This document shows positions 8,024 to 16,643 of a stretch of DNA of 35,436 nt, in pieces. The DNA lies in NCBI GenBank assembly GCA_021158105.1, contig JAGGVH010000046.1:1-35436 (forward strand), given 5' to 3'. Under the pieces are notes generated by a model, which made no database searches, was not told the origin of the DNA, and saw only the letters and a list, made by a program, of their open reading frames with translations. Both the position numbers and the translations under genes were made by a program. The stretch is from Microcaldota archaeon (GTDB lineage: Archaea; Micrarchaeota; Micrarchaeia; Anstonellales; JAGGVH01). Numbering within the stretch: the stretch's first letter is position 1; the number at the start of each line of letters is the position of its first letter.

Positions 8024-8806
8024 ATGCCAAAGTTTCCATTTCATAAGAATGTAAAAAACAATAAATCCATTAAACGTTCTAAACCTGTTAAAGATGAATT
8101 AAAAGAGCCTGCAGTTGAAGGGTTTGAAATACCTGCAGTGCGCAGCGGAAGTTTAGAGGAGATCGTTTCAGTTCTGTCACAGGTTTCATACATCCAGACA
8201 GTGATAGACGGCAAAGATATAGTTTTGTTGAACATAGAAAGCCGCGACTTGGACAAACGGCCATACCTGTTTTCAATGATTTATTTACAACCTGACAAGA
8301 TAAAAGTGTTGTATACTGTTACTGTTGGCATGAGTCCTAAAAAGAGAAGGATTGACGTGTTAAGATATTTTTTCACAATACTTTCAATGATTAGCGAGTA
8401 TTATGAAATTAAGATGGCTGACATATATCAGCTTTTTGAAGATTCGATCGATAAAATTAGTGAGTATGTGACGTTGGACTATGAAGAGATGTATGCAAAG
8501 TATGATTCAATGAAGAGTGAGAATGAGAGATTAAAGAGGGATATTGCACGGTTGAAAGAGACCAACAGGGAACTGTCAAAAGAGAATTATGAAATCAAGA
8601 CAAAAGTTGACAACCTTAAAATAAAACTGCAGAGGTTGAGTAAGTATAGCGACGATTCTCTTAATGTTAGGATTATGGAATGGATCAAAGAGCATGACGG
8701 CGAGATTAACATACCTGAGTTTTCAAGGATGTATGGTATACCTGACAAGAAAACTGAGGAATTGCTTAATAAGCTGATAAAGCAGGGTTATATTGAGTCA
8801 GTATGA
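8024..8806 (+). CDS. coiled-coil protein with C-terminal winged helix
   Basis: 260 residues, apparently soluble. A basic N-terminus precedes an alpha/beta domain (about 40-140, including the strand-rich TVIDGKDIVLLNIESRDL). A long coiled coil follows (about 150-205, SENERLKRDIARLKETNRELSKEN), then a winged-helix-like C-terminus (IMEWIKEHDGEINIPEFSRMYGI...LLNKLIKQGYIES). Function unknown. GGTGATATTAT upstream gives a good ribosome site and the gap to the previous gene is six bases. It may link the membrane ATPase complex to DNA or to itself by the coiled coil. Confidence 0.65.
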   Translation: MPKFPFHKNVKNNKSIKRSKPVKDELKEPAVEGFEIPAVRSGSLEEIVSVLSQVSYIQTVIDGKDIVLLNIESRDLDKRPYLFSMIYLQPDKIKVLYTVTVGMSPKKRRIDVLRYFFTILSMISEYYEIKMADIYQLFEDSIDKISEYVTLDYEEMYAKYDSMKSENERLKRDIARLKETNRELSKENYEIKTKVDNLKIKLQRLSKYSDDSLNVRIMEWIKEHDGEINIPEFSRMYGIPDKKTEELLNKLIKQGYIESV

Positions 8807-8811
8807 TTTAG

Positions 8812-11190
8812 GTGAGCAGTTTGAAGATACGAATCAAGAAACAAACATACCGGTTTTTTATCAGGAATGCATACATATACAAAAAAAGGTTTAGAAAGAT
8901 TAAGGATTATGTAAAGTCTCCTTTTGAAAAGATAAAAGAGAGTTTAGGTGAGGTAACACTTTCAACGATTATATCGTCAGGTTACTTTCAAGGAATATTA
9001 GCACTGATCGGGTTGTTCTTAATCATAACAGGGATTGCAATAATGTTTACATCACATCCCAATCCTGTTATGCCAGGACCCGAATATACGTTGTCTCAAT
9101 GGTTATCTCCTGAGATAAAGAGTAGTAATATTACTTTTATGAGTATGGTGTCGTATGGGGAAGGAAAGAATGCCATTGCCATAATTCCAAATAAGGATTA
9201 TACAATCCATGTCTACAACTCCTTGGCCCCATCAGTGGTATATTATTTGGATTATAAGGCCTATCCGCCAAAGTATATGAACGGTGTTGACGTTTATAAG
9301 AGTATCCTTGAACGAAAACTTAAAGATGAGGGGATTGAGCTCAAGGTTGTGGGGATTGATGACTTAAAACGTCTTGATAAAGATTCTGTTGTGATTGTTC
9401 CCACGGGTATGGTGCCCATTGAATTTTCAAGCGGTATAAATCATACCATCATATTCATTGGTCAGGATGTTACTAAATACTACAACCAAAAGACCGGCAC
9501 TGTTAATACCAATCTAAAACCATTAGTCAGCAAAGTTTCTGAGAGGGCACCATCAGTGGGGTTAAAACTTAAGATGAGTGAGTTCTTGGTTGGCGAAGGT
9601 AAGCAGGTTCATGGTATAGTAAGTGTTGCACAATTAAAAGGCGGAACGCTGGTGACCATACCAGCTTCTCTCCAGTCATGGGACAGTGTTGAAGATGCTG
9701 TTGATGACACAATAAAGATAATAGATGAGCATCCATGGACTGAGGAGATTGGCAGTGCAGATGTTCCTTCTAATACATTGTCTTTCAGTCCGTCTTTTAA
9801 GCAGTCATCGGTTTATGTTGTTGTAAAGGATAATGATACTATCGTTTACAGTGGCAAGGTTGTATCACAGAACTATGATAGTGTAAACCTTGACATGAAT
9901 GAGATAATACCTTTGGGCATATCAAAAGATGAGAGCGAGATTTACTTTTCAATACATATCAATAAACCTTACAATTACCTTTATGATTCTTATAAGTATT
10001 ATGTTTATGATTCATCAAACAGGAAGATTAATACACAGAGTGACGAGATAAGTTTGGCAGGCGAGGATACACAGTTCACAATTCCTAATGATTTACACCC
10101 TGGCAATTATCTGTTGAAATTGGTTAGGTTTACCAACGGTAAACAGATTGTTACTGCAGTCCACGGGTTCCATGTGGTTGCGCCGGTTATGAATGTTGAA
10201 GCTATCCCTGAGACAAATACGTATAACATCAGAGTGTTGTGCGACAGAGATTGTGATAATTTTAAGTATAGCACTGCAACGTTGTATGTTGACGGTGAGC
10301 AGGAAAAGGTGTTTGATTATGCAAATTATTTAACTACCACGCTCTACCTTTCTGGCGGTGAGCATACATTAACCTTGGATTTTGGCAAGGGGTTGAAAAC
10401 GTCGTATACAGTAAACATTAAAAAGAAAACTTTTTTGGATTATCTGTTTAATCCGTTGTATTTTGGGATAATAATTCTGTCAATATTTATAGTAGCACTG
10501 GCTATACAGTTTAGAAGGAAGGAGAAGGATGTTTATTATCTTGACATTCCCGATTTTCCGCCAGTTTCAAGGATAACTGTTCCTATGAAGCGGAGTGTAA
10601 TACTTTCATTGTTTGACCAGATCGAGAAGGATTATGGCTGGCATTATCTTCCAATAAAGATAAGCGAATTGCAGAGTGCACTGTTGAGGTTGTCGTATAA
10701 GGGCAGACCGTTGAATGTCAGTGAACATAACATTGAAAAGGTTTTAGATTTGTTAAGTTCAGAAGGGTATGTTAAGTCGTATGATGGATACTATGCTTTG
10801 ACAAAATGGTGTGATGAAACTGGTAAAGATATTAAGACTTTTGCACTACTTCGAAAACTTCGTGACATGTTCATAAACAACGTTGTCAGGTTTGAGCCTT
10901 TTGGCAAGGTTAAGAATGCAGACACTAAAATATATTTGAGCGGTGATGAGTATTATATCCTGTTGTTTAATGACCCGACAGATGTCATACTTAAGATTAT
11001 TGGTCCGCTTAAAGATAAGAATGTTATCATTTTGTTTGAAGATGAACTGGCAAAGGAGAATTTTGTTAACATGCTGTATTCACATGATAAAGAAGTTTTA
11101 ATGTTTAAGCTTGAACTTAATTCAGACAACATTACTCTGATGACTCTTGACGAGTTTGAGAAATTCTTAAAAAAGTTTAAGAAGATTTAG
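8812..11190 (+). CDS. large bitopic surface protein of the ATPase operon
   Basis: 792 residues starting at GTG 8812. Layout: basic cytoplasmic N-terminus, one hydrophobic helix (about 60-80, LALIGLFLIITGIAIMF), a large extracytoplasmic region (about 85-545), a second hydrophobic helix (about 548-568), and a cytoplasmic C-terminus of about 220 residues. That C-terminus includes a winged-helix-like segment (VILSLFDQIEKDYGW...VLDLLSSEGYVKSYDGYYALTKW). The outside part begins with an alpha/beta segment (SVVIVPTGMVPIEFSSG) and continues as beta-sandwich-like sequence. I do not recognise the family. Last gene of the operon, ending 11 nt from the convergent Taw3 gene. Plausibly the surface-exposed part of the ATPase-driven machine. 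Confidence 0.65.
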   Translation: MSSLKIRIKKQTYRFFIRNAYIYKKRFRKIKDYVKSPFEKIKESLGEVTLSTIISSGYFQGILALIGLFLIITGIAIMFTSHPNPVMPGPEYTLSQWLSPEIKSSNITFMSMVSYGEGKNAIAIIPNKDYTIHVYNSLAPSVVYYLDYKAYPPKYMNGVDVYKSILERKLKDEGIELKVVGIDDLKRLDKDSVVIVPTGMVPIEFSSGINHTIIFIGQDVTKYYNQKTGTVNTNLKPLVSKVSERAPSVGLKLKMSEFLVGEGKQVHGIVSVAQLKGGTLVTIPASLQSWDSVEDAVDDTIKIIDEHPWTEEIGSADVPSNTLSFSPSFKQSSVYVVVKDNDTIVYSGKVVSQNYDSVNLDMNEIIPLGISKDESEIYFSIHINKPYNYLYDSYKYYVYDSSNRKINTQSDEISLAGEDTQFTIPNDLHPGNYLLKLVRFTNGKQIVTAVHGFHVVAPVMNVEAIPETNTYNIRVLCDRDCDNFKYSTATLYVDGEQEKVFDYANYLTTTLYLSGGEHTLTLDFGKGLKTSYTVNIKKKTFLDYLFNPLYFGIIILSIFIVALAIQFRRKEKDVYYLDIPDFPPVSRITVPMKRSVILSLFDQIEKDYGWHYLPIKISELQSALLRLSYKGRPLNVSEHNIEKVLDLLSSEGYVKSYDGYYALTKWCDETGKDIKTFALLRKLRDMFINNVVRFEPFGKVKNADTKIYLSGDEYYILLFNDPTDVILKIIGPLKDKNVIILFEDELAKENFVNMLYSHDKEVLMFKLELNSDNITLMTLDEFEKFLKKFKKI

Positions 11191-11201
11191 TGATTGGCGT
11201 A

Positions 11202-11792
11202 TTATATATCTGTTAATATTTTGGAATTATCTGTCAACAATTTTAATCTATCATAAATTCTGTTTAATAATCGGTTTGCAGTGGTTGTTATGTACATCAT
11301 ATATTTCTCAGTCACTAGGTTTTCTTTATCGTAGACAGGAAAGTATATGCCTTCAGTTCCGAAGAGTTCTATGAATGGGAATTCTTTAAAATAATATATT
11401 CCTCCCCTTTTTACTCCTGACTGTCGTGCAACTGCCAGATATTTCTGAGCATGTAGAACGTTTTTAGCATACAAGTGGAGTATGAATGATTCAACCTTGA
11501 ACCATAATTTGTCATTGCCGTCATACTCTTGTATTGCATCCCATACTTCTTTGTATGTCACTTGTCTGTGCCATTTTCTATAGAATGATGAGTCTTTTTT
11601 GCCGGAATTCATTCTTAATATTATTATCCTCCCAGAACATGATGATGTTGTGACATAGTTGTCGTTGGAATTTATGATATTCAACAAAGGAATGACTTTT
11701 TCATCGACTAACCCTTTTTCCAGTGCATCATAGTATTTTGTTAATTTGTTCTTTTTAAGAATCTCCCAACGTGTATGTGCCTCCGTCTGCAT
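11202..11792 (-). CDS. taw3: Taw3/TYW3, wyosine-base methyltransferase
   Basis: SAM-dependent N4-methylation step in making wyosine derivatives at G37 of tRNA-Phe. 196 residues. Family blocks are clear: WEILKKNKLTKYYDALEKGLVDEKVIPLLNIIN near the start, TTSSCSGRI around residues 48-56, VARQSGVKRGGIYYF in the middle, and ELFGTEGIYFPVYD near residue 145. Length is normal. It is the last gene of a minus-strand unit, 13 nt behind the thioredoxin-CcdA gene, with which it has no evident functional link. Confidence 0.9.
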   Translation of the reverse strand: MQTEAHTRWEILKKNKLTKYYDALEKGLVDEKVIPLLNIINSNDNYVTTSSCSGRIIILRMNSGKKDSSFYRKWHRQVTYKEVWDAIQEYDGNDKLWFKVESFILHLYAKNVLHAQKYLAVARQSGVKRGGIYYFKEFPFIELFGTEGIYFPVYDKENLVTEKYMMYITTTANRLLNRIYDRLKLLTDNSKILTDI

Positions 11793-11805
11793 AGTACCAT
11801 CTGGT

Positions 11806-13020
11806 TTATATTTGAATGTATTTCAATAGTTGGGTTAATAAGATTATGGCAAGCAGTCCCATTAATATTCCCGCAATCAAATGCATATGTTTAATGTATT
11901 TATCTCTTGTATCTTTAACCTTTTCAGGTGTTGATATTCCTGTGCCTACAATTAGTGTGATTATAATAAGCGGGAGAACAAAAACGAAGTTGTAAATCAA
12001 AAGATATGTTATGTGCCCTACAGTTTTTGATTTTGCAAGGAGGCTTAGTATTGCAAGGTACGGGCCTGACGAGCATGGCAACAGGAAGAGTGAACAGAAT
12101 ACTGCTGCAAGTGCGATTGATGGATAAGATGTGGCGGCTGACAATACCTTTTTAGCATATGGCCTTAAAAACATCGGCATTTCAATGGACAACATTCCGG
12201 GTTTATAATTTATGTATGCATTGAACTCTAGTATCGTCATTATGCATGTTAATATCAACATGACAACATAGAATATCATCTGAAGTCCTGTGCTTTCGAT
12301 TGCTTTTAATATCCCTAAACCCATTAACAAATACATTATATATATAACACTAATAAATATCATGCCTGCTATCAACACCTTCCTTTTGTTTTCTTGGATA
12401 AAGATTGTCATTAGCAACATTGCAAACACTACTATTGTGCACGGGTTGATCGAATCTGCCATTGCACCGAGTATGACCGCACCCAATGTTATTTCTTCAT
12501 CAGCATTAGTTTGTGTAGGATTGTTTGTTTCATTAAGCGAAGCTGGTGACATTGAGATGTTTGCATGATCTGTGATGTTAACATGATCTTTGAACAATTC
12601 GTCAGTTATCACGCCTGCCCAGTAGTATCCCTTAGGGCATATTTTGTTAACCCTGCAGTTTTCCAAGACTATGTCCCATTTATCCTTTGGCATCTCGCCT
12701 ATGATCATCATATCATCAATCATTGTTGTTGGGACGCCGCGCATGTTCTTTGGGACGTTGTACATATTCCACAGTGTTGTGGCTTCTTCCCTTTCAAAGG
12801 CATTAGAGTATATATCCTTTTTTATTATGTTGAATTCATATTTTGATCTTACCGAATCAAGCAGTGAGATTGTCCTTGCACAGTGGGGGCATCCGCTGCC
12901 GTAATAAACAGTAATATTATAGTCATAAGCCTTATTATCCATATCGTTTGATGTGCACCCAAAACTGAACATGAATATCATCATTATTGCGAAAATGATT
13001 ATTGTTTTATGGTTTTTCAT
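11806..13020 (-). CDS. thioredoxin-like lipoprotein fused to CcdA/DsbD-like transporter
   Basis: Likely moves reducing equivalents across the membrane and reduces disulfides outside the cell. 404 residues. A lipoprotein signal ends at C22 (MFSFGC). A thioredoxin/glutaredoxin-fold domain with active site CPHC (44-47) and a cis-Pro-type GVPTT loop follows. After a polar linker rich in N and T (about 150-175) comes a six-helix CcdA-like domain whose redox cysteines are in SINPCT and LLPCSSGPYL. Having both partners in one chain resembles DsbD in concept. The ArsR-type gene 19 nt upstream probably controls it. Confidence 0.85.
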   Translation of the reverse strand: MKNHKTIIIFAIMMIFMFSFGCTSNDMDNKAYDYNITVYYGSGCPHCARTISLLDSVRSKYEFNIIKKDIYSNAFEREEATTLWNMYNVPKNMRGVPTTMIDDMMIIGEMPKDKWDIVLENCRVNKICPKGYYWAGVITDELFKDHVNITDHANISMSPASLNETNNPTQTNADEEITLGAVILGAMADSINPCTIVVFAMLLMTIFIQENKRKVLIAGMIFISVIYIMYLLMGLGILKAIESTGLQMIFYVVMLILTCIMTILEFNAYINYKPGMLSIEMPMFLRPYAKKVLSAATSYPSIALAAVFCSLFLLPCSSGPYLAILSLLAKSKTVGHITYLLIYNFVFVLPLIIITLIVGTGISTPEKVKDTRDKYIKHMHLIAGILMGLLAIILLTQLLKYIQI

Positions 13021-13039
13021 TCAATCACCTTTTTATGGT

Positions 13040-13357
13040 TTAACACCGTGCAGTGTTTGACATTATACACTTCTCAATGGTTTTCATTAGTTTTTGAATC
13101 TCAGGTTGTAAAGCATAATATACTTTATTGTTCTTAACTTCTTTTTTGATAAGTTTATTTTTGATTAAAGTGTTGAGGTGAGTTGCAACAGTCGGTTGTG
13201 CCCGGTCCACCATATTAACGATTTCACAGTGCATACGTTTTCTGTCTTTTAGTGATGATAATATCTTATACCGTGTAGGACTGCTCATCATCTTTAGTAT
13301 TAAGATAATCTTTGGCGGGACTGATATCTTGCTAACATTCTTAACTTTGCACACCAT
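13040..13357 (-). CDS. ArsR-family winged-helix regulator, cysteine-containing
   Basis: 105 residues. The fold is visible as ILKMMSSPTRYKILSSLKDRKRMHCEIVNMVDRAQPTVATHLNTLIKNKLIKKEVKNNKVYYAL, the classic ArsR helix-turn-helix and wing. Cysteines at 3, 44, 97 and 105 (C44 in the HCEIV helix, the usual metal/redox position) suggest sensing of a thiol state or soft metal; that is an inference. It leads the minus-strand unit with the thioredoxin-CcdA gene, fitting autoregulated redox control. Confidence 0.82.
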   Translation of the reverse strand: MVCKVKNVSKISVPPKIILILKMMSSPTRYKILSSLKDRKRMHCEIVNMVDRAQPTVATHLNTLIKNKLIKKEVKNNKVYYALQPEIQKLMKTIEKCIMSNTARC

Positions 13358-13454
13358 CTAAACACCACGTTTAAATTACGTATTTATAATCTTAAATACC
13401 TTCTAAAAATTATAGAACAAAATCTTTATAAATATTCTTTTGATATTTACAATC
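13358..13454. promoter_or_regulatory. divergent promoter region, ArsR unit / exported protein
   Basis: Plus strand: TTTATAAATA at 13425-13434 is 30 nt before the ATG at 13455. Minus strand: the TTATAAATAC complement near 13381-13392 can serve the ArsR gene. ACGT occurs on both sides of TTTAAATT near 13368-13382 and could be a half-site pair for the regulator. Confidence 0.4.
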
Positions 13455-14279
13455 ATGATTGCCCGAACTAATACCTTTATCATTTTCATTTTCCTTAGTG
13501 TGTTGGCTGGTTCTTTTTATTCAGAAACAACGGGCACCACTATTGATGTTACTGCTCCTGTCACTGCAACGTTGTCAAACAATAGTATTATTGACCTGGG
13601 CACGATAGGGCCAGGGCAGACAATGTATATAGATTTTAATCCAAGGGTGAAAGGTGTTGGGTTTTGGGCGATTGCAAAGGTTGAAGATGTTCCTGACAGG
13701 TGGTATGCAAAAGATAGTAAGAAGTATGAAGTTCCGTTGCACGTTAGAGTAACGTCAGCAGAGGATGCACCGGAGGGCGAGTATTATTTTAAGATCAGAG
13801 TAATTGATGAAGGTAACGTTCATGGCTGGGGCAACATTACTGTAAGATGCAAAATAAGGATCAAGCATGATATCATGGACTTGAAAGTTACACCTCAAAA
13901 GAGAATCGTTGGCGCGGGCCAGCCTGCAAGGTTTAACCTTAAGATTGTTAACAAGGGCAACACTGAAGATGAATTTGTAGTTCGTTCTGAGGGTGTTAAG
14001 GAATGGTCATTCCAAAAACATGTTTACATTCCTGCAAAGAGTGATAAGGATATCATATATGATATCATAATACCTGAGGAAGAGGTGTATCACATTAATA
14101 TTATTGCAGAATCGTACAATTCGCCTTATATTATTCATAAGGAGAGTAATGTAACTGTTGATGTTCATCCTAATCTTATATCTGACATGAAGGCGACAAA
14201 CAATGGTCTTCTTCTTTTTCCTATAATGGACGCTCCTGCTCATTCTATTTTAGGTTTATTCTCTAACATGTTTAATTAA
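13455..14279 (+). CDS. exported beta-sandwich surface protein
   Basis: About 274 residues with an N-terminal signal peptide (MIARTNTFIIFIFLSVLAGSFYSE). Two immunoglobulin-like stretches follow. One includes DLGTIGPGQTMYIDF and the other includes PQKRIVGAGQPARFNLKIVNKGNTEDEF, typical of NEW3/CARDB-like modules in archaeal envelope proteins. No clear C-terminal anchor; the end is mildly hydrophobic. Start at ATG 13455 is supported by the TATA box 30 nt upstream; the frame is open to a TTG at 13440. Probably an envelope-associated protein; function unknown. Confidence 0.7.
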   Translation: MIARTNTFIIFIFLSVLAGSFYSETTGTTIDVTAPVTATLSNNSIIDLGTIGPGQTMYIDFNPRVKGVGFWAIAKVEDVPDRWYAKDSKKYEVPLHVRVTSAEDAPEGEYYFKIRVIDEGNVHGWGNITVRCKIRIKHDIMDLKVTPQKRIVGAGQPARFNLKIVNKGNTEDEFVVRSEGVKEWSFQKHVYIPAKSDKDIIYDIIIPEEEVYHINIIAESYNSPYIIHKESNVTVDVHPNLISDMKATNNGLLLFPIMDAPAHSILGLFSNMFN

Positions 14280-14297
14280 AGTAGTGAACGTGATTAT

Positions 14298-15878
14298 GTG
14301 CGTAGCAATATAGGTAAAGAAATAGCTGATGAATTGACAATGATATTTAACAATAAGAGTGGTATGGATAGAGGTGAATTTATTAAGGTTGTTGAAGACA
14401 CTAAGATGAAGATTGCAAAAAAGTATAAGGTTGAAGTGCCTCGTAATTCTGAGATACTTAAGCATGTCAAGAATCCTGAATTGAGAAAGTATCTTGTTAA
14501 AGTGCCTTCACGGACAATATCGGGCGTAACACCTGTTGCGCTGATGACGACCAGTGGTTGCCCCCATGGCAGGTGCATTTATTGTCCAAGGGGCAAGTAT
14601 GCTGCACAGAGTTATACTGGTGAAGAGCCGGCAAGTTTAAGGGCAAGGCAGAACATGTTTGATCCTTTTATGCAGATAAAAGCTAGGCTTAGACAGTACA
14701 GGCAACTCGGCCATCCGACTGATAAGATTGAAGTGATAATAATGGGCGGTACATTTCTTGCGATGAGTACAAAGTATAAAGAGAATTTTATTATGAAGAT
14801 TTATGAAGCATTGAACGGGCGGGTTGCAGACAGTATTGAGCATGCTAAGATGATTAATGAAACTGCTAAGCATAGGGTTGTAGGATTAACAATTGAAACA
14901 CGGCCCGACTGGGCAATGGAAAAACATATTAATGAAATGTTGACGTATGGCGCAACACGTGTTGAAGTGGGCGTGCAGACGTTGAGTGATGAGGTGTATG
15001 AGAAGGTTGAACGTGGCCATAAGATTGTTGATGTTATAAAGTCTACCCAGTTGTTAAAAGATTCTGCGTTCAAGATTGTTTACCATATGATGCCCGGCTT
15101 GTTTGCAACACCAGAACAGGATGTCCAGTACTTTAAAACATTGTTTTCAGATGAGAGGTTCCAGCCTGACATGCTAAAGATTTATCCTACGTTGGTGTTA
15201 AAAGGAACTAAGCTTTATGACATGTGGAAAAAGGGCGAGTATAAACCGTATGATAGTGAGCAGGCGGCAGAAGTCATAGCAGAATCAATGAGGTATATAC
15301 CTGAGTATGTCAGAGTTATGAGGATACAGAGGGATATCCCATCACCTATCATTGCCGCGGGCGTTAAGCATTCTAACCTGAGACAACTGGTTGAGCAGCG
15401 CATGAAAGTCAAAGGCATCAAGCCGCGCGAGATTAGGTCAAGAGAGGTGGGCGTTACACTTAATAGGTATGGGAAAAAACTTAAGCTTGGCAATGTCCAG
15501 CCGGTCATAAGAAAGTATAACGCGAGCAACGGCAAAGAATATTTTATATCATATGAAGACATAGATGATGACGTAATATTAGGATTTATAAGGTTGCGTA
15601 TACCATTTAAGCCGTTCAGGCCTGAGATTGACAATACTACAGGACTTATTAGGGAGTTGCATGTTTACGGGTCAGAAGTGGGGATAGGCGACATTCCTAA
15701 CTATGAGCAGGCCCAACATAAAGGTTTGGGGCAGAAGCTTTTATCCCGTGCTGAAGACATTGCAAAGGATGAAGGAATGAAACATGTTGTAGTCATTTCT
15801 GGGCCGGGCGTTAGACAGTATTATTATAAACATGGTTATAAATTAGAAGGTGTATATGTCAAAAAGAGATTGGTGTAG
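14298..15878 (+). CDS. elp3: Elp3-family tRNA uridine-34 carboxymethylation enzyme
   Basis: Radical-SAM/acetyltransferase enzyme that builds cm5U-type side chains on wobble U34 of tRNAs. 526 residues, normal size. Cluster cysteines C88, C93 and C96 lie in GCPHGRCIYCPRG (CX4CX2C). The Elp3 core includes IIMGGTFLA, GLTIETRPDW and RVEVGVQTL. The C-terminal GNAT domain (from about 380) ends HKGLGQKLL...ISGPGVRQYYYKHGYK. It starts at GTG 14298 after a GTGATT ribosome motif. tRNA-Lys(TTT) encoded in this same window is the kind of tRNA this enzyme would modify. Confidence 0.95.
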   Translation: MRSNIGKEIADELTMIFNNKSGMDRGEFIKVVEDTKMKIAKKYKVEVPRNSEILKHVKNPELRKYLVKVPSRTISGVTPVALMTTSGCPHGRCIYCPRGKYAAQSYTGEEPASLRARQNMFDPFMQIKARLRQYRQLGHPTDKIEVIIMGGTFLAMSTKYKENFIMKIYEALNGRVADSIEHAKMINETAKHRVVGLTIETRPDWAMEKHINEMLTYGATRVEVGVQTLSDEVYEKVERGHKIVDVIKSTQLLKDSAFKIVYHMMPGLFATPEQDVQYFKTLFSDERFQPDMLKIYPTLVLKGTKLYDMWKKGEYKPYDSEQAAEVIAESMRYIPEYVRVMRIQRDIPSPIIAAGVKHSNLRQLVEQRMKVKGIKPREIRSREVGVTLNRYGKKLKLGNVQPVIRKYNASNGKEYFISYEDIDDDVILGFIRLRIPFKPFRPEIDNTTGLIRELHVYGSEVGIGDIPNYEQAQHKGLGQKLLSRAEDIAKDEGMKHVVVISGPGVRQYYYKHGYKLEGVYVKKRLV

Positions 15879-15913
15879 TGTGATGCGGACTGAGCAGGTG
15901 AAGGTGACGTGTG

Positions 15914-16246
15914 ATGCATGAGATTGCCATTGCCAAGAAGGTTGTGGATGATGTTGAAAAAAAGGTGAAAGGTGCAACAGTCAAAAGTGTATATCTCATT
16001 CTGGGCGAACTCGCACCTGTTACACCTGAAGAATTAAGACAAGGAATTGCAAAGTTTAGGGGTTGGACTGTTAATATAAAAACAGAGGATGCAGTTGTGT
16101 CATGCACGTGTGATTATAAAGGACGGCCGAACATTGTTGAGAGGGCGCATGACATTGTTGTGTGGGAATGTCCTGTTTGTAAACAGTATTATCCAGAAGT
16201 TATAAGTGGCGACAGTATTAAGATTGAAAAGGTTGTTACAGAATAA
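15914..16246 (+). CDS. hypA: HypA-like metallochaperone
   Basis: 110 residues. It starts MHEIAIAKKVVDDV; the His2-Glu3 pair is the nickel site of HypA, which delivers nickel to [NiFe]-hydrogenase. Lengths and the LGELAPVTPEELRQGI block match. The zinc loop is unusual: C86-PV-C89 is normal, but the first pair is C64-T-C66 (one residue between, not two) and the loop between is short. No hydrogenase or other hyp gene lies in the window, so the nickel role is inferred from the family only. Start ATG 15914 is chosen over GTG 15911 because the Met-His-Glu terminus is essential in the family. Confidence 0.82.
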   Translation: MHEIAIAKKVVDDVEKKVKGATVKSVYLILGELAPVTPEELRQGIAKFRGWTVNIKTEDAVVSCTCDYKGRPNIVERAHDIVVWECPVCKQYYPEVISGDSIKIEKVVTE

Positions 16247-16286
16247 TTGCTGTCTTTCCGTAACATTTATATTTATTACATAATCA

Positions 16287-16643
16287 ATGAATGTTATGGG
16301 CATGTTTTTTGGGTTTGAAAGTGTTAAGCATAAAGATTGGATGTATGACATAATCTCAGTCATACTGGGTTTAACCTTATCGTTGATGGTGTTTGCACAA
16401 TTGATATATGCGCCTATTATAACATCTGCAGGGTTGGCAGTTGCCGTGTTTTTAATAACTATGTTGTTATATTTTTATAATAAGATGTTCTTAAAATGGT
16501 TGGCGTTTTTTTGGTTAGTATTAATAGAATACTTAATAGCAAACAATACTGAACTGTATTACATGATCTTTTTTATATTAGCAGATTTAATCCTTGGATA
16601 TTATCTTGTGGTGAAGAAAAAGGTATTAAGACTGCCTTTTTAG
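16287..16643 (+). CDS. small polytopic membrane protein
   Basis: Up to 118 residues with four hydrophobic helices (about 21-44, 45-66, 69-85 and 90-110) and a short basic end. No family recognised. TTTATATTTA at 16266 is 21 nt before ATG 16287 and 30 nt before ATG 16296. The later start (MGMFFGFES) fits the leaderless spacing used elsewhere. Convergent with, and overlapping by 18 nt, the gene ending at 16626. Confidence 0.6.
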   Translation: MNVMGMFFGFESVKHKDWMYDIISVILGLTLSLMVFAQLIYAPIITSAGLAVAVFLITMLLYFYNKMFLKWLAFFWLVLIEYLIANNTELYYMIFFILADLILGYYLVVKKKVLRLPF

